From positions 1 to 64,000 of the forward strand of contig CAKKPP010000024.1 of the NCBI GenBank assembly GCA_919901745.1: a stretch of 64,000 nt of DNA, written 5' to 3'. Below, piece by piece: positions 35,346 through 44,020 of this stretch. A program made the translations under genes and the position numbers. The stretch is from Chloroflexota bacterium (lineage in GTDB: Bacteria; Chloroflexota; Limnocylindria; Limnocylindrales; CSP1-4). The notes beneath the pieces were generated by a model. That model searched no databases. It had not been told where the DNA came from and worked only from the letters and a program-made list of their open reading frames with translations. Numbering within the stretch: the stretch's first letter is position 1; each line of letters starts with the position of its first letter.

Positions 35346-36428
35346 ATGGGAAGAAGGCGACGCACGAATGCGACGCTGATGAGCGTTGCCGCCGCTGCCG
35401 GCGTTTCACGACAGACGGTTTCGAACGTCCTCAACGCGCCCGACCGGGTGGCGATCGACACGCGAGCGCGAGTCGAATCGGCCATCGAATCGCTCCACTA
35501 CCGGCCGAACCGCGCTGCCCGTTCGCTGCGCACGCAGGTCAGTCGCCTCATCGGCTACTGCATCATGCCGGCGACACCGGGGATGCTCAATCCGGTTCTC
35601 GATCGGTTCGCGCACGCTATCACCGAGGCTGCCTCGGACCGTGGATTTCACATCCTCCTGTTCACGACGGCCGGCGGCAGGGCCGGCCTGGACCGCTACG
35701 CGGAGCTCCTTTCCCAGCTGACCGTCGACGGGTTCATCCTGTCGGACACCGTCGTTGGCGATCCCAGACAGGGCTGGCTCACCGAGCGAGGCGTGCCCTT
35801 CGTCGCGTTTGGGCGCGCCTGGCGCAACGAGGAGCAGGGAGCGTGGGTCGACGTCGACGGCGCCGCCGGCGTCACCCTCGCCGTCGAGCACGTCTACGGC
35901 CTTGGGCATCGGCGCATCGCATTCATCGGGTGGCCCGGTGGATCCGGGGTCGGCGACGACCGGCTCGCCGGCTACGAGTCGAGCTGCGCTCGACTGGGCG
36001 TCACACCGCTGGTCGTGCGCGACGTGGGGGGGATCGAGCAGGGCCGGGTGCTCGCCCATCGGGTGCTCGACGCTCCCGATCCGCCGACCGCCCTGGTGTG
36101 CGTCAGCGACGCCGACGCGCTCGGGGCGCTGCGAGCGGTGACCGAGCGGGGTCTGCGGCCCGGGCACGACGTCGCGGTCGTCGGATTCGACGACATCTCG
36201 TCGGCGGGCATGCCCGGGTTCGATCTCACCAGCGTGAGTCAGCCCATCGAGGAGGCCGGACGGGCGGTGGTGAACATGCTTCTCTCCCGGCTCAACGCGA
36301 TCGAACGCGGGACGTCATCCAGCGAGTCAGGTGCTGATGTGGACGCGGTGGCACATCTGCTCCTCAAGCCAACGCTCGTGATCCGCTCGAGCAGCGATCC
36401 AACCACTGCCATGGAGACCCCGCGATGA
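35346..36428 (+). CDS. LacI/GalR family transcriptional repressor
   Basis: 360-residue DNA-binding regulator. N-terminal helix-turn-helix with TLMSVAAAAGVSRQTVSNVLN and hinge helix YRPNRAARSLRTQ, then a periplasmic-binding-protein-like sugar domain (LIGYCIMPATPGMLNPVLD to FDDISSAGMPGFDLTSVSQP). The ATG at 35346 follows GAGGA by 5 nt; the longer in-frame ORF to 35091 overlaps the glucosidase and operators and is rejected. Two CG-centred palindromes just upstream are its likely binding sites. Likely controls the divergent glucosidase and downstream ABC importer; the inducer is presumably a sugar. Confidence 0.94.
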   Translation: MGRRRRTNATLMSVAAAAGVSRQTVSNVLNAPDRVAIDTRARVESAIESLHYRPNRAARSLRTQVSRLIGYCIMPATPGMLNPVLDRFAHAITEAASDRGFHILLFTTAGGRAGLDRYAELLSQLTVDGFILSDTVVGDPRQGWLTERGVPFVAFGRAWRNEEQGAWVDVDGAAGVTLAVEHVYGLGHRRIAFIGWPGGSGVGDDRLAGYESSCARLGVTPLVVRDVGGIEQGRVLAHRVLDAPDPPTALVCVSDADALGALRAVTERGLRPGHDVAVVGFDDISSAGMPGFDLTSVSQPIEEAGRAVVNMLLSRLNAIERGTSSSESGADVDAVAHLLLKPTLVIRSSSDPTTAMETPR

Positions 36429-36476
36429 GGTCCGGTCCAATCACACATGGTTCGCTCAACAGGTAAGGAGGATCAG

Positions 36477-37742
36477 ATGTTTCGGCGATGGATTGTCTTC
36501 GGGTCGGTGGCGGCCATTGTGCTTGCAGCGTGTGCGGCACCCGCCGCGACTCCTACGCCCGACAGCGGGACGCCGGCACCCGGCGCAACACCCTGGAACC
36601 CGGCTGGGATCAGCGGCTCCGCGACGCTCGGACAGTGGGAATCGTCTCCGTCCGAGCGCAGCGCGCTCGCCGCGGCCCTCGCGGCATTCGCCGTGACCTA
36701 CCCCGCGATCAGTGTTGACCAGGAGACGGTCGCCGGGGACTACCGTGCCCAGATGATCACCCGTTTCGGTGCGCGCACTCCACCTGACCTGTTCTACGTC
36801 AACGCCGAATACGCGCGGGACTGGATCGACCAGGGGTTCCTCGAGCCGCTCGACGACTACATCGCGCGGCAGAGTTTCAGCACGAACCCGTTCTTCAAGG
36901 AATACCTCGACATCTTCACCGGTTCGGACGGCCACATCTACGGGTTGCCAAAGGACGGCAACACGATCGCGATGGCCTACAACACCGATCTCGTCGCGGC
37001 GGCGCCGGCGACGCTCGACGACCTCCTTGCGGCGGCCGCGGCCCTGAAGGGCAAGGGCAGCCTCAAGGCGCCAATCTGCCTGAATCCCGGCCTGGATCGG
37101 GGACTCGCCTTCCTGTACGCGCAGGGCGGCGAGCTGTTGGCCGCGGACGGCAAGGCACCTGCTATCGAGACACCTGCATCCACGGCCGCCGTCCAGTGGT
37201 ACCTCGACCTGTTCAGGGATGGCCTTGGCATGACCGCCGGTGACATGGGCGATGGCTGGTGCGGGGAGGCGCTCGGCAAGGGCGACGTCGCCTTTGCCTT
37301 CGAGGGTGGCTGGCTGCTCGGCTACATGCGTGACAGCTTCCCGGACACGAGCTGGGCCTTTGCCGAGATGCCGACGGGCAGCAGTGGCAGTAAGGTGACG
37401 ATCAGCTACACCGCGGCATACGGCATTGGCGCCGATTCCGCGAACAAGGATCAGGCGTGGTCCGTCATGCAGTTCCTGACCGGTCCCACCGGTATGGCCA
37501 CCTGGACCGGCGGCGGCATCGCGGTTCCATCCCGATCCGACGTGCCGGTGCCCGCCGGATTCGACATCATCGTGAAGGGCGCCGAGTATTCGAGGCCCGG
37601 CTCCGGCTTCATGCGGGGGTACAACGACGTGCAGAAGGCGTTCCAGGATGCGTTCACCGCGGAGATCCAGGATGGCACCTACTCGGCCGCAGCCGTGGTC
37701 ACGGCGACGGCCAGGGCGATCGCCCAGCAGCTCTCCAACTAG
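36477..37742 (+). CDS. Sugar ABC transporter substrate-binding lipoprotein
   Basis: 421-residue extracellular solute-binding protein (family 1, MalE-like). The signal ends in lipobox LAAC (about residue 18). Seen: the family-1 pattern FGARTPPDLFYVNAEYARDWIDQGFLEPL and GLPKDGNTIAMAYNTDLV, with a late AWSVMQFLTGPTGM. The start at ATG 36477 follows an excellent Shine-Dalgarno TAAGGAGGA (36464-36472), much stronger than that of its neighbours. It lies 48 bp after the LacI gene. The sugar is not known; the divergent debranching-type glucosidase suggests an alpha-glucan oligomer. Confidence 0.93.
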   Translation: MFRRWIVFGSVAAIVLAACAAPAATPTPDSGTPAPGATPWNPAGISGSATLGQWESSPSERSALAAALAAFAVTYPAISVDQETVAGDYRAQMITRFGARTPPDLFYVNAEYARDWIDQGFLEPLDDYIARQSFSTNPFFKEYLDIFTGSDGHIYGLPKDGNTIAMAYNTDLVAAAPATLDDLLAAAAALKGKGSLKAPICLNPGLDRGLAFLYAQGGELLAADGKAPAIETPASTAAVQWYLDLFRDGLGMTAGDMGDGWCGEALGKGDVAFAFEGGWLLGYMRDSFPDTSWAFAEMPTGSSGSKVTISYTAAYGIGADSANKDQAWSVMQFLTGPTGMATWTGGGIAVPSRSDVPVPAGFDIIVKGAEYSRPGSGFMRGYNDVQKAFQDAFTAEIQDGTYSAAAVVTATARAIAQQLSN

Positions 37743-37780
37743 GAGGTCAGAGCCGCGTTCCGTCGAGGTCAGCGTCGCCA

Positions 37781-37810
37781 CGGTCGGCGGGGATCCCTCT
37801 CCGCCGACCG
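37781..37810 (+). terminator. Intra-operon stem-loop between binding protein and permease genes
   Basis: Perfect 10-bp stem CGGTCGGCGG / CCGCCGACCG with a 10-nt loop, 38 nt after the binding-protein stop. Such hairpins (as between malE and malF) stabilise the binding-protein mRNA or attenuate the permease genes. Confidence 0.6.
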
Positions 37811-37861
37811 CCGGGTCGTGAGTTGACCGCGCAGAAGAGGGCGATCGATGGCCCTCCATCA

Positions 37862-38788
37862 ATGATGCGCCGCCGTGCGCCGGCCCACCGGCGCCCGGAG
37901 GCCATTGCGGCCTACTGCATGGTCGCGGTGCCGATGTTGATCTTTCTCCTCCTCAACATCGGCACCTTTCTCTACGCCGCGTACATCAGTGTCTGGAACT
38001 GGAATATCCGGAGCGGTCCCGTCGATTTCGTCGGCCTGCGGAACTTCGAGCGGATCCTGGGCGACCCGATCTTTCAGATCGCGATCAGGAACTCGATCTA
38101 CTACACCGTCGTGTGGGTTCCGCTCACGATGGCCGTCGGCCTCTTCCTGGCGGTGGTCGTGAACCAGAAAATCCGCGGCCAGACATTCTTTCGGGCATCC
38201 TTCTACTTCCCGGCGATCGCCAGCTCCGCTGCGATCACGACGTTGTGGATCTTCCTGGTCGCTCCCGATGGGTTCTTCAACGAGGTGCGCGGTGCCCTCG
38301 GACTGAACCCGCTGTTCCAGCTTTTCGGTTTCGGGCCACACCAGAACTGGATCGGCGATCGCCGAACCGCCCTGAACAGCGTGATCGTCCTGAACGCGTG
38401 GACCACGTCCGGCACCTTCATGCTCTTCTACCTGGCGTCACTCCAGGCGATCAGTCGCGAGGTCTACGAGGCGGCGGCGATCGACGGCGCAAATGCCTGG
38501 CAGGCGTTCTGGCGGATTACATTCCCGCTGCTCCGGCCGGCCCACTTCTTCGTTGCCACGGTGGGCATGATCGGCGGCCTTCAACTGTTCGACCAGGCCT
38601 ACATCGCGGGGAGCCCGAACGGCGACCCGGTGAATGCGCTCATGACGATCGTCCTCTATCTCTACAATGCCCTGTTCGTGCAGATCAGGCCCGGATACGC
38701 TGCCGCGGTCGGCATCGTCCTGTTCGTGATCATGTTCGGCGCGACCCTCGTCCAGCGACGGCTCTTCGGCGGGACGCCGGCATCGTGA
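37862..38788 (+). CDS. Sugar ABC transporter permease (MalF/UgpA type)
   Basis: 308-residue inner-membrane permease with six helices. The cytoplasmic EAA loop EAAAIDGANAWQAFWRITFPLL, which contacts the ATPase, is intact. The N-terminal RPEAIAAYCMVAVPMLIFLLL is typical of this branch. ATG 37862 or 37865 are possible; upstream in-frame codons overlap the hairpin and binding-protein gene. No ATPase gene is found in this operon, so a shared MsiK/MalK-type ATPase encoded elsewhere is probably used. Confidence 0.92.
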   Translation: MMRRRAPAHRRPEAIAAYCMVAVPMLIFLLLNIGTFLYAAYISVWNWNIRSGPVDFVGLRNFERILGDPIFQIAIRNSIYYTVVWVPLTMAVGLFLAVVVNQKIRGQTFFRASFYFPAIASSAAITTLWIFLVAPDGFFNEVRGALGLNPLFQLFGFGPHQNWIGDRRTALNSVIVLNAWTTSGTFMLFYLASLQAISREVYEAAAIDGANAWQAFWRITFPLLRPAHFFVATVGMIGGLQLFDQAYIAGSPNGDPVNALMTIVLYLYNALFVQIRPGYAAAVGIVLFVIMFGATLVQRRLFGGTPAS

Positions 38789-38795
38789 TGGAGCG

Positions 38796-39665
38796 ATGAA
38801 CGCGGCCGACGCGCCCGGCCGGGAGCGGGGACAGACCCTGCGGCGCCGGCTCGCGTACACGCTGCTCCTGGGCTATGCGCTGCTCATGTTCGTGCCGTTC
38901 GCGTGGACGGTCATCACCTCGTTCAAGACGCTGCCGGACGCCACCAGGCTCACGGTAATCCCGGATCCGATCACCCTCGGGGCGTGGGAGTACACGCTGT
39001 CCCGCCTGGACCCCTCGGTGGTCGTGCTCTTCGCGAACAGTGTCTTCATCGCCGCCGCCGTGACCGTCACCAACGTCGCGTTCGGCAGCCTTGCCGGGTA
39101 CGCGTTTGCCCGGCTGCGCTTCCCCGGCCGCGACGCGCTCTTCCTCATCGTCCTAGCGACCCTGATGATCCCCGACCAGCTGCGCGTGGTCCCCGTCTAC
39201 ATCCTGTTCAGCAGTGTCGGCCTGACGGTTGGAGCCGGCCAGTACGTGGCGGTGATCTTCGTCACGGCGGTCTCGGCCACGAGCATCTTCCTGCTGCGCC
39301 AGTACTTCCTCACCATCCCGCGCGAGCTCGAGGAGGCGGCGCGGATCGACGGAGCGGGCTTCTTCACCACGTTCTGGCGGGTCATGCTCCCGCTCGCTAC
39401 ACCGGCGCTGGCCGCCGTGACGATCCTGGCCTTCCAGGGCGCGTGGAACGGCCTTTTCTGGCCGGCCGTGTTCCTCAGTCCCGATTCGGACCACTGGACG
39501 CTGCCCCTGGGTCTGACCCTGTTCCGGCTGACCGGCGGACAGGGAACCAACTGGCCGCCGCTGATGGCCACCGTGGTCATCGCGACCATCCCGATCCTCC
39601 TGCTCTACATTGTCTTCCAGCGCTACTTCGTGGAAGGCATCGCCGCCGCCGGGGTGAAGGGTTGA
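38796..39665 (+). CDS. Sugar ABC transporter permease (MalG/UgpE type)
   Basis: 289-residue partner of the preceding permease, with six membrane segments and the EAA loop ELEEAARIDGAGFFTTFWRVML. N-terminal LLGYALLMFVPFAWTVITSFK and C-terminal QRYFVEGIAAAGVKG are classic for MalG-type carbohydrate permeases. ATG 38796 lies 7 bp after the previous stop. Forms a heterodimeric channel with its neighbour. Confidence 0.94.
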   Translation: MNAADAPGRERGQTLRRRLAYTLLLGYALLMFVPFAWTVITSFKTLPDATRLTVIPDPITLGAWEYTLSRLDPSVVVLFANSVFIAAAVTVTNVAFGSLAGYAFARLRFPGRDALFLIVLATLMIPDQLRVVPVYILFSSVGLTVGAGQYVAVIFVTAVSATSIFLLRQYFLTIPRELEEAARIDGAGFFTTFWRVMLPLATPALAAVTILAFQGAWNGLFWPAVFLSPDSDHWTLPLGLTLFRLTGGQGTNWPPLMATVVIATIPILLLYIVFQRYFVEGIAAAGVKG

Positions 39666-39667
39666 CG

Positions 39668-40393
39668 ATGGTGGAACAGCTGGGAGGCGAGCCGAGCAGG
39701 AGCCCCCTTTCCGAGGCACCGCGGCTGATCGAGGTGCTACGGACAGCATCCGTCGACTTCTACTTCAACTCGTGGCGGCTGGTACCGGCCAACGCGACGT
39801 GGGGCCTGCTCCTGGTGGCGGTCATCTTGGTGAGCGTGACGTGGCGCCCGGCCGCGGTGCTGCTCATCGCGATCGCCATCCCCACGGCCGGCCTGCACCG
39901 CATGGCCGCACGCATCTATCGTGGCGATAGGACGAGCCTGTGGGACTTCACCGCCGGCATGCGACGCTGGGCCGCGCCGGCACTCGGGATTGGCGCCGGC
40001 GCGAGCCTGCTGGTCGTTGCCCTGACAGCCAACATCGTCACCGGTCTCGAGGCGGGTGGCGTGGTCGGCTGGACGCTCAGCCTTCTCGCCCTGTATGGGG
40101 AGATCGCCGTCGCGATGTTCCTGGTCGCCGCGTGGCCGATCGTGGTCGACCCGCGACGCGAACATGTGCCGCTGCGCCTGCGCCTCCGGCTCGCCGCCAT
40201 CGTCATCCTTGCGCGGCCGGGTCGCATGGGCGCGCTGACGTGCGTGATCAGTGCCGTCCTGCTCGGCTCCACGGTGCTCCTCGCCGCGCTGCTCACGGTG
40301 TCGGTCGCCTTCGTCAGTCTCGTGGCTACGCACTACGTCCTGCCGATGGCCGACCAGCTGGACGGTCTCCCGACTGTTCGCCGACAGGGCTGA
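39668..40393 (+). CDS. DUF624/YesL-like membrane protein
   Basis: 241 residues with about five hydrophobic segments. The N-terminal tail EVLRTASVDFYFNSWRLVPANATWGLLLV resembles DUF624 (YesL), membrane proteins often last in sugar ABC operons of Firmicutes and Chloroflexota. The role in transport is unknown. ATG 39668 (TTG 39662 also in frame) overlaps or abuts the MalG-like stop, so it is part of the operon. Confidence 0.7.
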   Translation: MVEQLGGEPSRSPLSEAPRLIEVLRTASVDFYFNSWRLVPANATWGLLLVAVILVSVTWRPAAVLLIAIAIPTAGLHRMAARIYRGDRTSLWDFTAGMRRWAAPALGIGAGASLLVVALTANIVTGLEAGGVVGWTLSLLALYGEIAVAMFLVAAWPIVVDPRREHVPLRLRLRLAAIVILARPGRMGALTCVISAVLLGSTVLLAALLTVSVAFVSLVATHYVLPMADQLDGLPTVRRQG

Positions 40394-40483
40394 TCCTCGG
40401 CGCGAAGATGGCCGCGGCAGTCGAACGACGCCGACGACTGATCGAGTGCCGGTCAGCCGCCCCGCCCTCGGGCGAACGGCAGG

Positions 40484-40948
40484 TCAGGCCAGGGCGACGA
40501 GCCCCGCCTCGACGGCCCGCTGATCCTGAGCCGCATCGCCGCCGCTGACGCCGACCGCTCCGACCAGGACCCCGTCGCGTTCCAGGGGCATTCCGCCCGC
40601 GAACACGATCGTTCGCCCGCCGGCCACGCTGTCGTAGCCGTAGAACTCGGTCCCCGGCTGGACGATCGGGGCGAGGTCGCGCGTCGGCATCCGGTTCACG
40701 AGCGCGGTGAACGCCTTGTCCCGAGCCAGGGTGATGCCGACGAGATCGGCCCCATCCATCCGCTCGAACGCGACGAGCTGATCGCCCGAATCGACGACGG
40801 CACAGCTCATCGCGACGCCCATCGCTCGCGCCTCGCGTTGGACCGCTTCGACCACGGCGCGTGCGGCCGCAAGTGTCAGACCCGCCGCCTGTGAGGCGGT
40901 GGGTCCCCGCCACGCGTCCACGTTGTCGAGTGGGTGTCGATCGGTCAT
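40484..40948 (-). CDS. GlcG/HbpS family protein
   Basis: 154-residue soluble protein of the GlcG/HbpS family (heme- or cofactor-associated fold). Seen: LTLAAARAVVEAVQREARAM, SCAVVDSGDQLVAFERMDGA, ARDKAFTALVNRMPT and GGMPLERDGVLVGAVGVSGG, the diagnostic C-terminal motif. Functions range from heme binding to uncharacterised roles in glycolate operons. It starts 16 bp after potC, so it may be co-transcribed with the polyamine transporter; why is unclear. Confidence 0.88.
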   Translation of the reverse strand: MTDRHPLDNVDAWRGPTASQAAGLTLAAARAVVEAVQREARAMGVAMSCAVVDSGDQLVAFERMDGADLVGITLARDKAFTALVNRMPTRDLAPIVQPGTEFYGYDSVAGGRTIVFAGGMPLERDGVLVGAVGVSGGDAAQDQRAVEAGLVALA

Positions 40949-40964
40949 CGAGCGTCGTCGCGCG

Positions 40965-41906
40965 TCAGCGCTGCTCTGCGATCATGCCGGCCATACCGGC
41001 ACCGCCCCGACCCTGGGTCCGTCGGCTGTTGCGCAGCAGCAGGAACTGTCCGACGAACAACATCGCCAGGGTGAACAGGAGCATGATCGTGGCCACCGCG
41101 TTGGTTTCGGGCGAGACGCTCCGCTTGACCTGGCCGAACACCCACAGGGGCAGCGTCGACGAACCCGGGCCCGACGTGAACGTCGTGATCACATAGTCGT
41201 CGAAGCTGAACGTGAACGCCAGCAGAAATCCGGCCATGATCCCGGGAAGGAGCTGCGGAAACGTGATCTGGCGGAACGTTCGCCACGGGGTCGCGAAGAG
41301 GTCGGCGGACGCTTCGACGAGCGTGCGGTCCATGCCCGACAGCCGCGCCCGCACGAGCAGCAGCACGAGGCTCGTATTGAACAGCATGTGCGCCGCGATG
41401 ATCGTGACGTGTCCAAAGCGCAGCTTGATCCCGAACGTGTCCTCGATGAACCCGAACCCGGTCGCATACAGGACCAGGGTGGCCAGGGCGATGACGATCT
41501 CGGGGATGATGATGCTCACGTAGGTCACCGCGTCGAAGACGATCCTGACCCTGCGCGGGACCCGCTGGAGGCCGAGGGCGGCCATGGTCCCGAAGAGTGT
41601 CGCCAGGATGGCGTTGGGGATGGCCACGATGAAGCTGTTGGCAAGCGCGTTCTGCACCACCGAGTTGGCCAGCGCCGTCGGATACCAGTTCACGCTGAAC
41701 CCCGTCCAGATCGTCGCTAGGCTGTTGGCGTTGAAGCTGAAGACGACGACGATGGCGATCGGCAGGTAGAGGAAGGCGTAGACGAGGGAGGCCTGCACGC
41801 GCAGCCAGACTTCGACCGCGATACCCCCGCGGTCGAGCTGGGGCCGCCGTGGCGCCGAGGCCAGGCGCCCGACGGCGCTCTCGCCAGCCAGGGCGGGGGC
41901 GCTCAC
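40965..41906 (-). CDS. potC: Polyamine ABC transporter permease PotC
   Basis: 313-residue membrane permease. Seen: YLPIAIVVVFSFNANS in the first helix region, the EAA loop LVEASADLFATPWRTFRQITFPQLLPG, and FSFDDYVITTFTSGPGSSTLP, a hallmark of PotC-type subunits. The GTG start overlaps the potB stop. The ~35-residue N-terminal soluble extension (SAPALAGESAVGRLASAP) is unusual. Belongs to the potA-potD-potB-potC unit on the minus strand; spermidine/putrescine or a related cation is the probable cargo. Confidence 0.93.
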   Translation of the reverse strand: MSAPALAGESAVGRLASAPRRPQLDRGGIAVEVWLRVQASLVYAFLYLPIAIVVVFSFNANSLATIWTGFSVNWYPTALANSVVQNALANSFIVAIPNAILATLFGTMAALGLQRVPRRVRIVFDAVTYVSIIIPEIVIALATLVLYATGFGFIEDTFGIKLRFGHVTIIAAHMLFNTSLVLLLVRARLSGMDRTLVEASADLFATPWRTFRQITFPQLLPGIMAGFLLAFTFSFDDYVITTFTSGPGSSTLPLWVFGQVKRSVSPETNAVATIMLLFTLAMLFVGQFLLLRNSRRTQGRGGAGMAGMIAEQR

Positions 41907-42811
41907 AGGACGCTCACTTCACGGCCCTTCCGGCCGCGGTTCACGAACCACGTGTAGAACGTGACGGTGATCAACATGACGAAGATGAGGATGACGGCCT
42001 TCGCACTGCCTGCGGGCCAGTTCCGGGCTTCGAGGAAGTCGGTGACCAGGGCGTTGCCGACGAGGTAGATCCGACCGTAGCCGAGGATCTGCGGGATGAC
42101 GTACTCACCCATCATCGGGATGAACACGAGAATGCTGCCGGTGATCAGCCCCGGCAGGGCGATGGGCAGGGTGACCTGGCGGAAGGTCGCCCAACGTCCC
42201 GCCCCGAGGTCCTTGGACGCCTCCACCAGCGTGCGATCCATCCGCTCGAGCGTCACGTAGAGGGGAAACACCATCAGCGGCAGGTAGCCGTACACGAGCC
42301 CGATGAGAACGGCCACCGGGGTGCCGAGGATCCGGAAGTTGTCATCGCCGACGAGGTCGCCGATGAACCCACCCAGACTGCCGGGGCCCAGGACGATCAG
42401 CCACGAATAGGTCCTGATCAGGAAGCTGGTCCAGAACGGGATGACGAGGAGCAGGATGAACAGGCCCTTGCGCCGTCCGGCCCGGGTCGCAATGAAGTAG
42501 GCCAGCGGTAGGCCGATGAGGAGAGAGCCGATCGTGCCGCCGATCGCCATGGACAGGCTGGCGGTGAACGGCGCCGCCTTCTGGAGGTCGCCGAGGATCG
42601 CGGCGTAGTTGTCCAGAACGAATGCCGGCGCATAGCCGCCGTTCTTGGCGCGTACGCCAAAGCTGAAGATCGTGATGATCGCCAGGGGAGCGATCAGCAG
42701 GACGAGGTACCAGGCCCCCGCGGGAAGGACGAGCAGGAACGTGAGGAGGGCGGATCGGATCCGCCCTCCTCTCTCTCGGTCGGCTGCGGGCGTGGCAGCC
42801 CCCGCGGCCAC
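41903..42811 (-). CDS. potB: Polyamine ABC transporter permease PotB
   Basis: 302-residue membrane permease with six segments. Seen: the EAA loop LVEASKDLGAGRWATFRQVTLPIALPG and MMGEYVIPQILGYGRIYLVGN, diagnostic of PotB. The ~20-residue N-terminal tail is Ala/Arg-rich. GTG start 39 bp downstream of the binding-protein gene. Pairs with PotC. Confidence 0.93.
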   Translation of the reverse strand: MAAGAATPAADRERGGRIRSALLTFLLVLPAGAWYLVLLIAPLAIITIFSFGVRAKNGGYAPAFVLDNYAAILGDLQKAAPFTASLSMAIGGTIGSLLIGLPLAYFIATRAGRRKGLFILLLVIPFWTSFLIRTYSWLIVLGPGSLGGFIGDLVGDDNFRILGTPVAVLIGLVYGYLPLMVFPLYVTLERMDRTLVEASKDLGAGRWATFRQVTLPIALPGLITGSILVFIPMMGEYVIPQILGYGRIYLVGNALVTDFLEARNWPAGSAKAVILIFVMLITVTFYTWFVNRGRKGREVSVL

Positions 42812-42850
42812 TCGCGTTCCCGCCAGGTCCGGTCGACGATCAGGGCGAGG

Positions 42851-43999
42851 TCAGCCGCCGATCGCCCCCTTGAATTCGGCCCAGATGTCGAGCCGCTGAT
42901 TGTTGCCCGAGGTGTCCTCCGCCCCCTCGAGGCTCGGCATGACCGAGTCTGGCGGGAAGATCGCCGGATCATCGAGGAGCTCCTGCGACACGAGCTTGCG
43001 GGCTTCGCTGTTCGGCGTCCCGTACCCGTTGTACTCGGTCTCGAGGGCCTGGATGTCCGGGCGATGGATGAAGTCGAGCCACGCGTAGCTGGCGTTCGGG
43101 TGCGGGGCGTCGGCCATCATCACCCACGTGTCGAGCCAGAACAGCGAACCCTCGCTCGGGACGGAATAGCCCGTGTCGGCGGTCGCCGGGTCGGCGCGCA
43201 GGTCGAGGAGCGGGCCGGTCCACCCGAGGCAGAGTGCGGCCTCTTCCGAAGCCAGCTTCACCTGGTAGGTGTCCGAGTCGAGCGCGAGGATGTGCGGCGC
43301 CAGGTCGAGCAGGATCTTGCGCGCCTCTTCAAGCTCGGTCTTCTCGACCGAGTTGAGCGAGTAGCCGAGCATCTTGAGGGGCATGACGAAGACATCGCCC
43401 ATCGAGTCGACCATGACGGTCTTGCCCGAGAACTTGCCGAGCGTCAGGTCGTAGAGCTCCTGCCACGACACGACCGGCGCGCCGGTCAGCTTCTCGCGAT
43501 AGAGGATGCCGGTGGTCCCGAAGTCCTTCGGGAGCTGGTACTCGTTGGTCGGATCCCAGGCGAGGTCGAGGAACGCCGGGTCGATGTGCTTCTGATTCGG
43601 GATCCGGGACAGGTCGAGCTTCGCCAGGAAGCCCTCCTCGACCATGCCCGGGACGTACTCGGCCGTCGGGCACGCAAGGTCGTAGCCGCTCGCCCCGCCC
43701 TGGAGCTTGGCGATCAGCTCCTCGTTGTTGGAGTAGATGTCGTACTGGACGGTCTTGACCCCGAACTCGGCCTTGTAGGTCTCGATGTTGTCGGGGTTGA
43801 TGTATTCGGACCAGTTGTAGATGAACAGCGAGTCCTCGATCGCGCCGGCCGTTGGAGCCGCGCTGCTCCCGCCGCCCGTGCCCGGGGTGCATGCCGCGAG
43901 CGCCGCCCCACCGGCGGTCAGTCCGGCGGCCGCGAGGAACCCGCGCCGGTTGACCCTGTGTTCCGAGATCCGCTTCAGGTACTGCTCGAGATCTGCCAC
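42851..43999 (-). CDS. potD: Polyamine ABC transporter substrate-binding protein PotD
   Basis: 382-residue extracytoplasmic binding protein of the spermidine/putrescine family. The N-terminus NRRGFLAAAGLTAGGAALAAC carries both a twin-arginine motif and a lipobox, so it is probably a Tat-exported lipoprotein. Seen: SLFIYNWSEYINPDNIETYK, DLACPTAEYVPGMVEEG and LAWDPTNEYQLPKDFGTTGI, typical PotD/PotF segments. The GTG at 43999 has a strong Shine-Dalgarno AAGGAGG (44007-44013) 6 nt upstream. Located between potA and potB. Confidence 0.94.
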   Translation of the reverse strand: MADLEQYLKRISEHRVNRRGFLAAAGLTAGGAALAACTPGTGGGSSAAPTAGAIEDSLFIYNWSEYINPDNIETYKAEFGVKTVQYDIYSNNEELIAKLQGGASGYDLACPTAEYVPGMVEEGFLAKLDLSRIPNQKHIDPAFLDLAWDPTNEYQLPKDFGTTGILYREKLTGAPVVSWQELYDLTLGKFSGKTVMVDSMGDVFVMPLKMLGYSLNSVEKTELEEARKILLDLAPHILALDSDTYQVKLASEEAALCLGWTGPLLDLRADPATADTGYSVPSEGSLFWLDTWVMMADAPHPNASYAWLDFIHRPDIQALETEYNGYGTPNSEARKLVSQELLDDPAIFPPDSVMPSLEGAEDTSGNNQRLDIWAEFKGAIGG

Positions 44000-44020
44000 G
44001 CGATGCCTCCTTGGTGCGAC

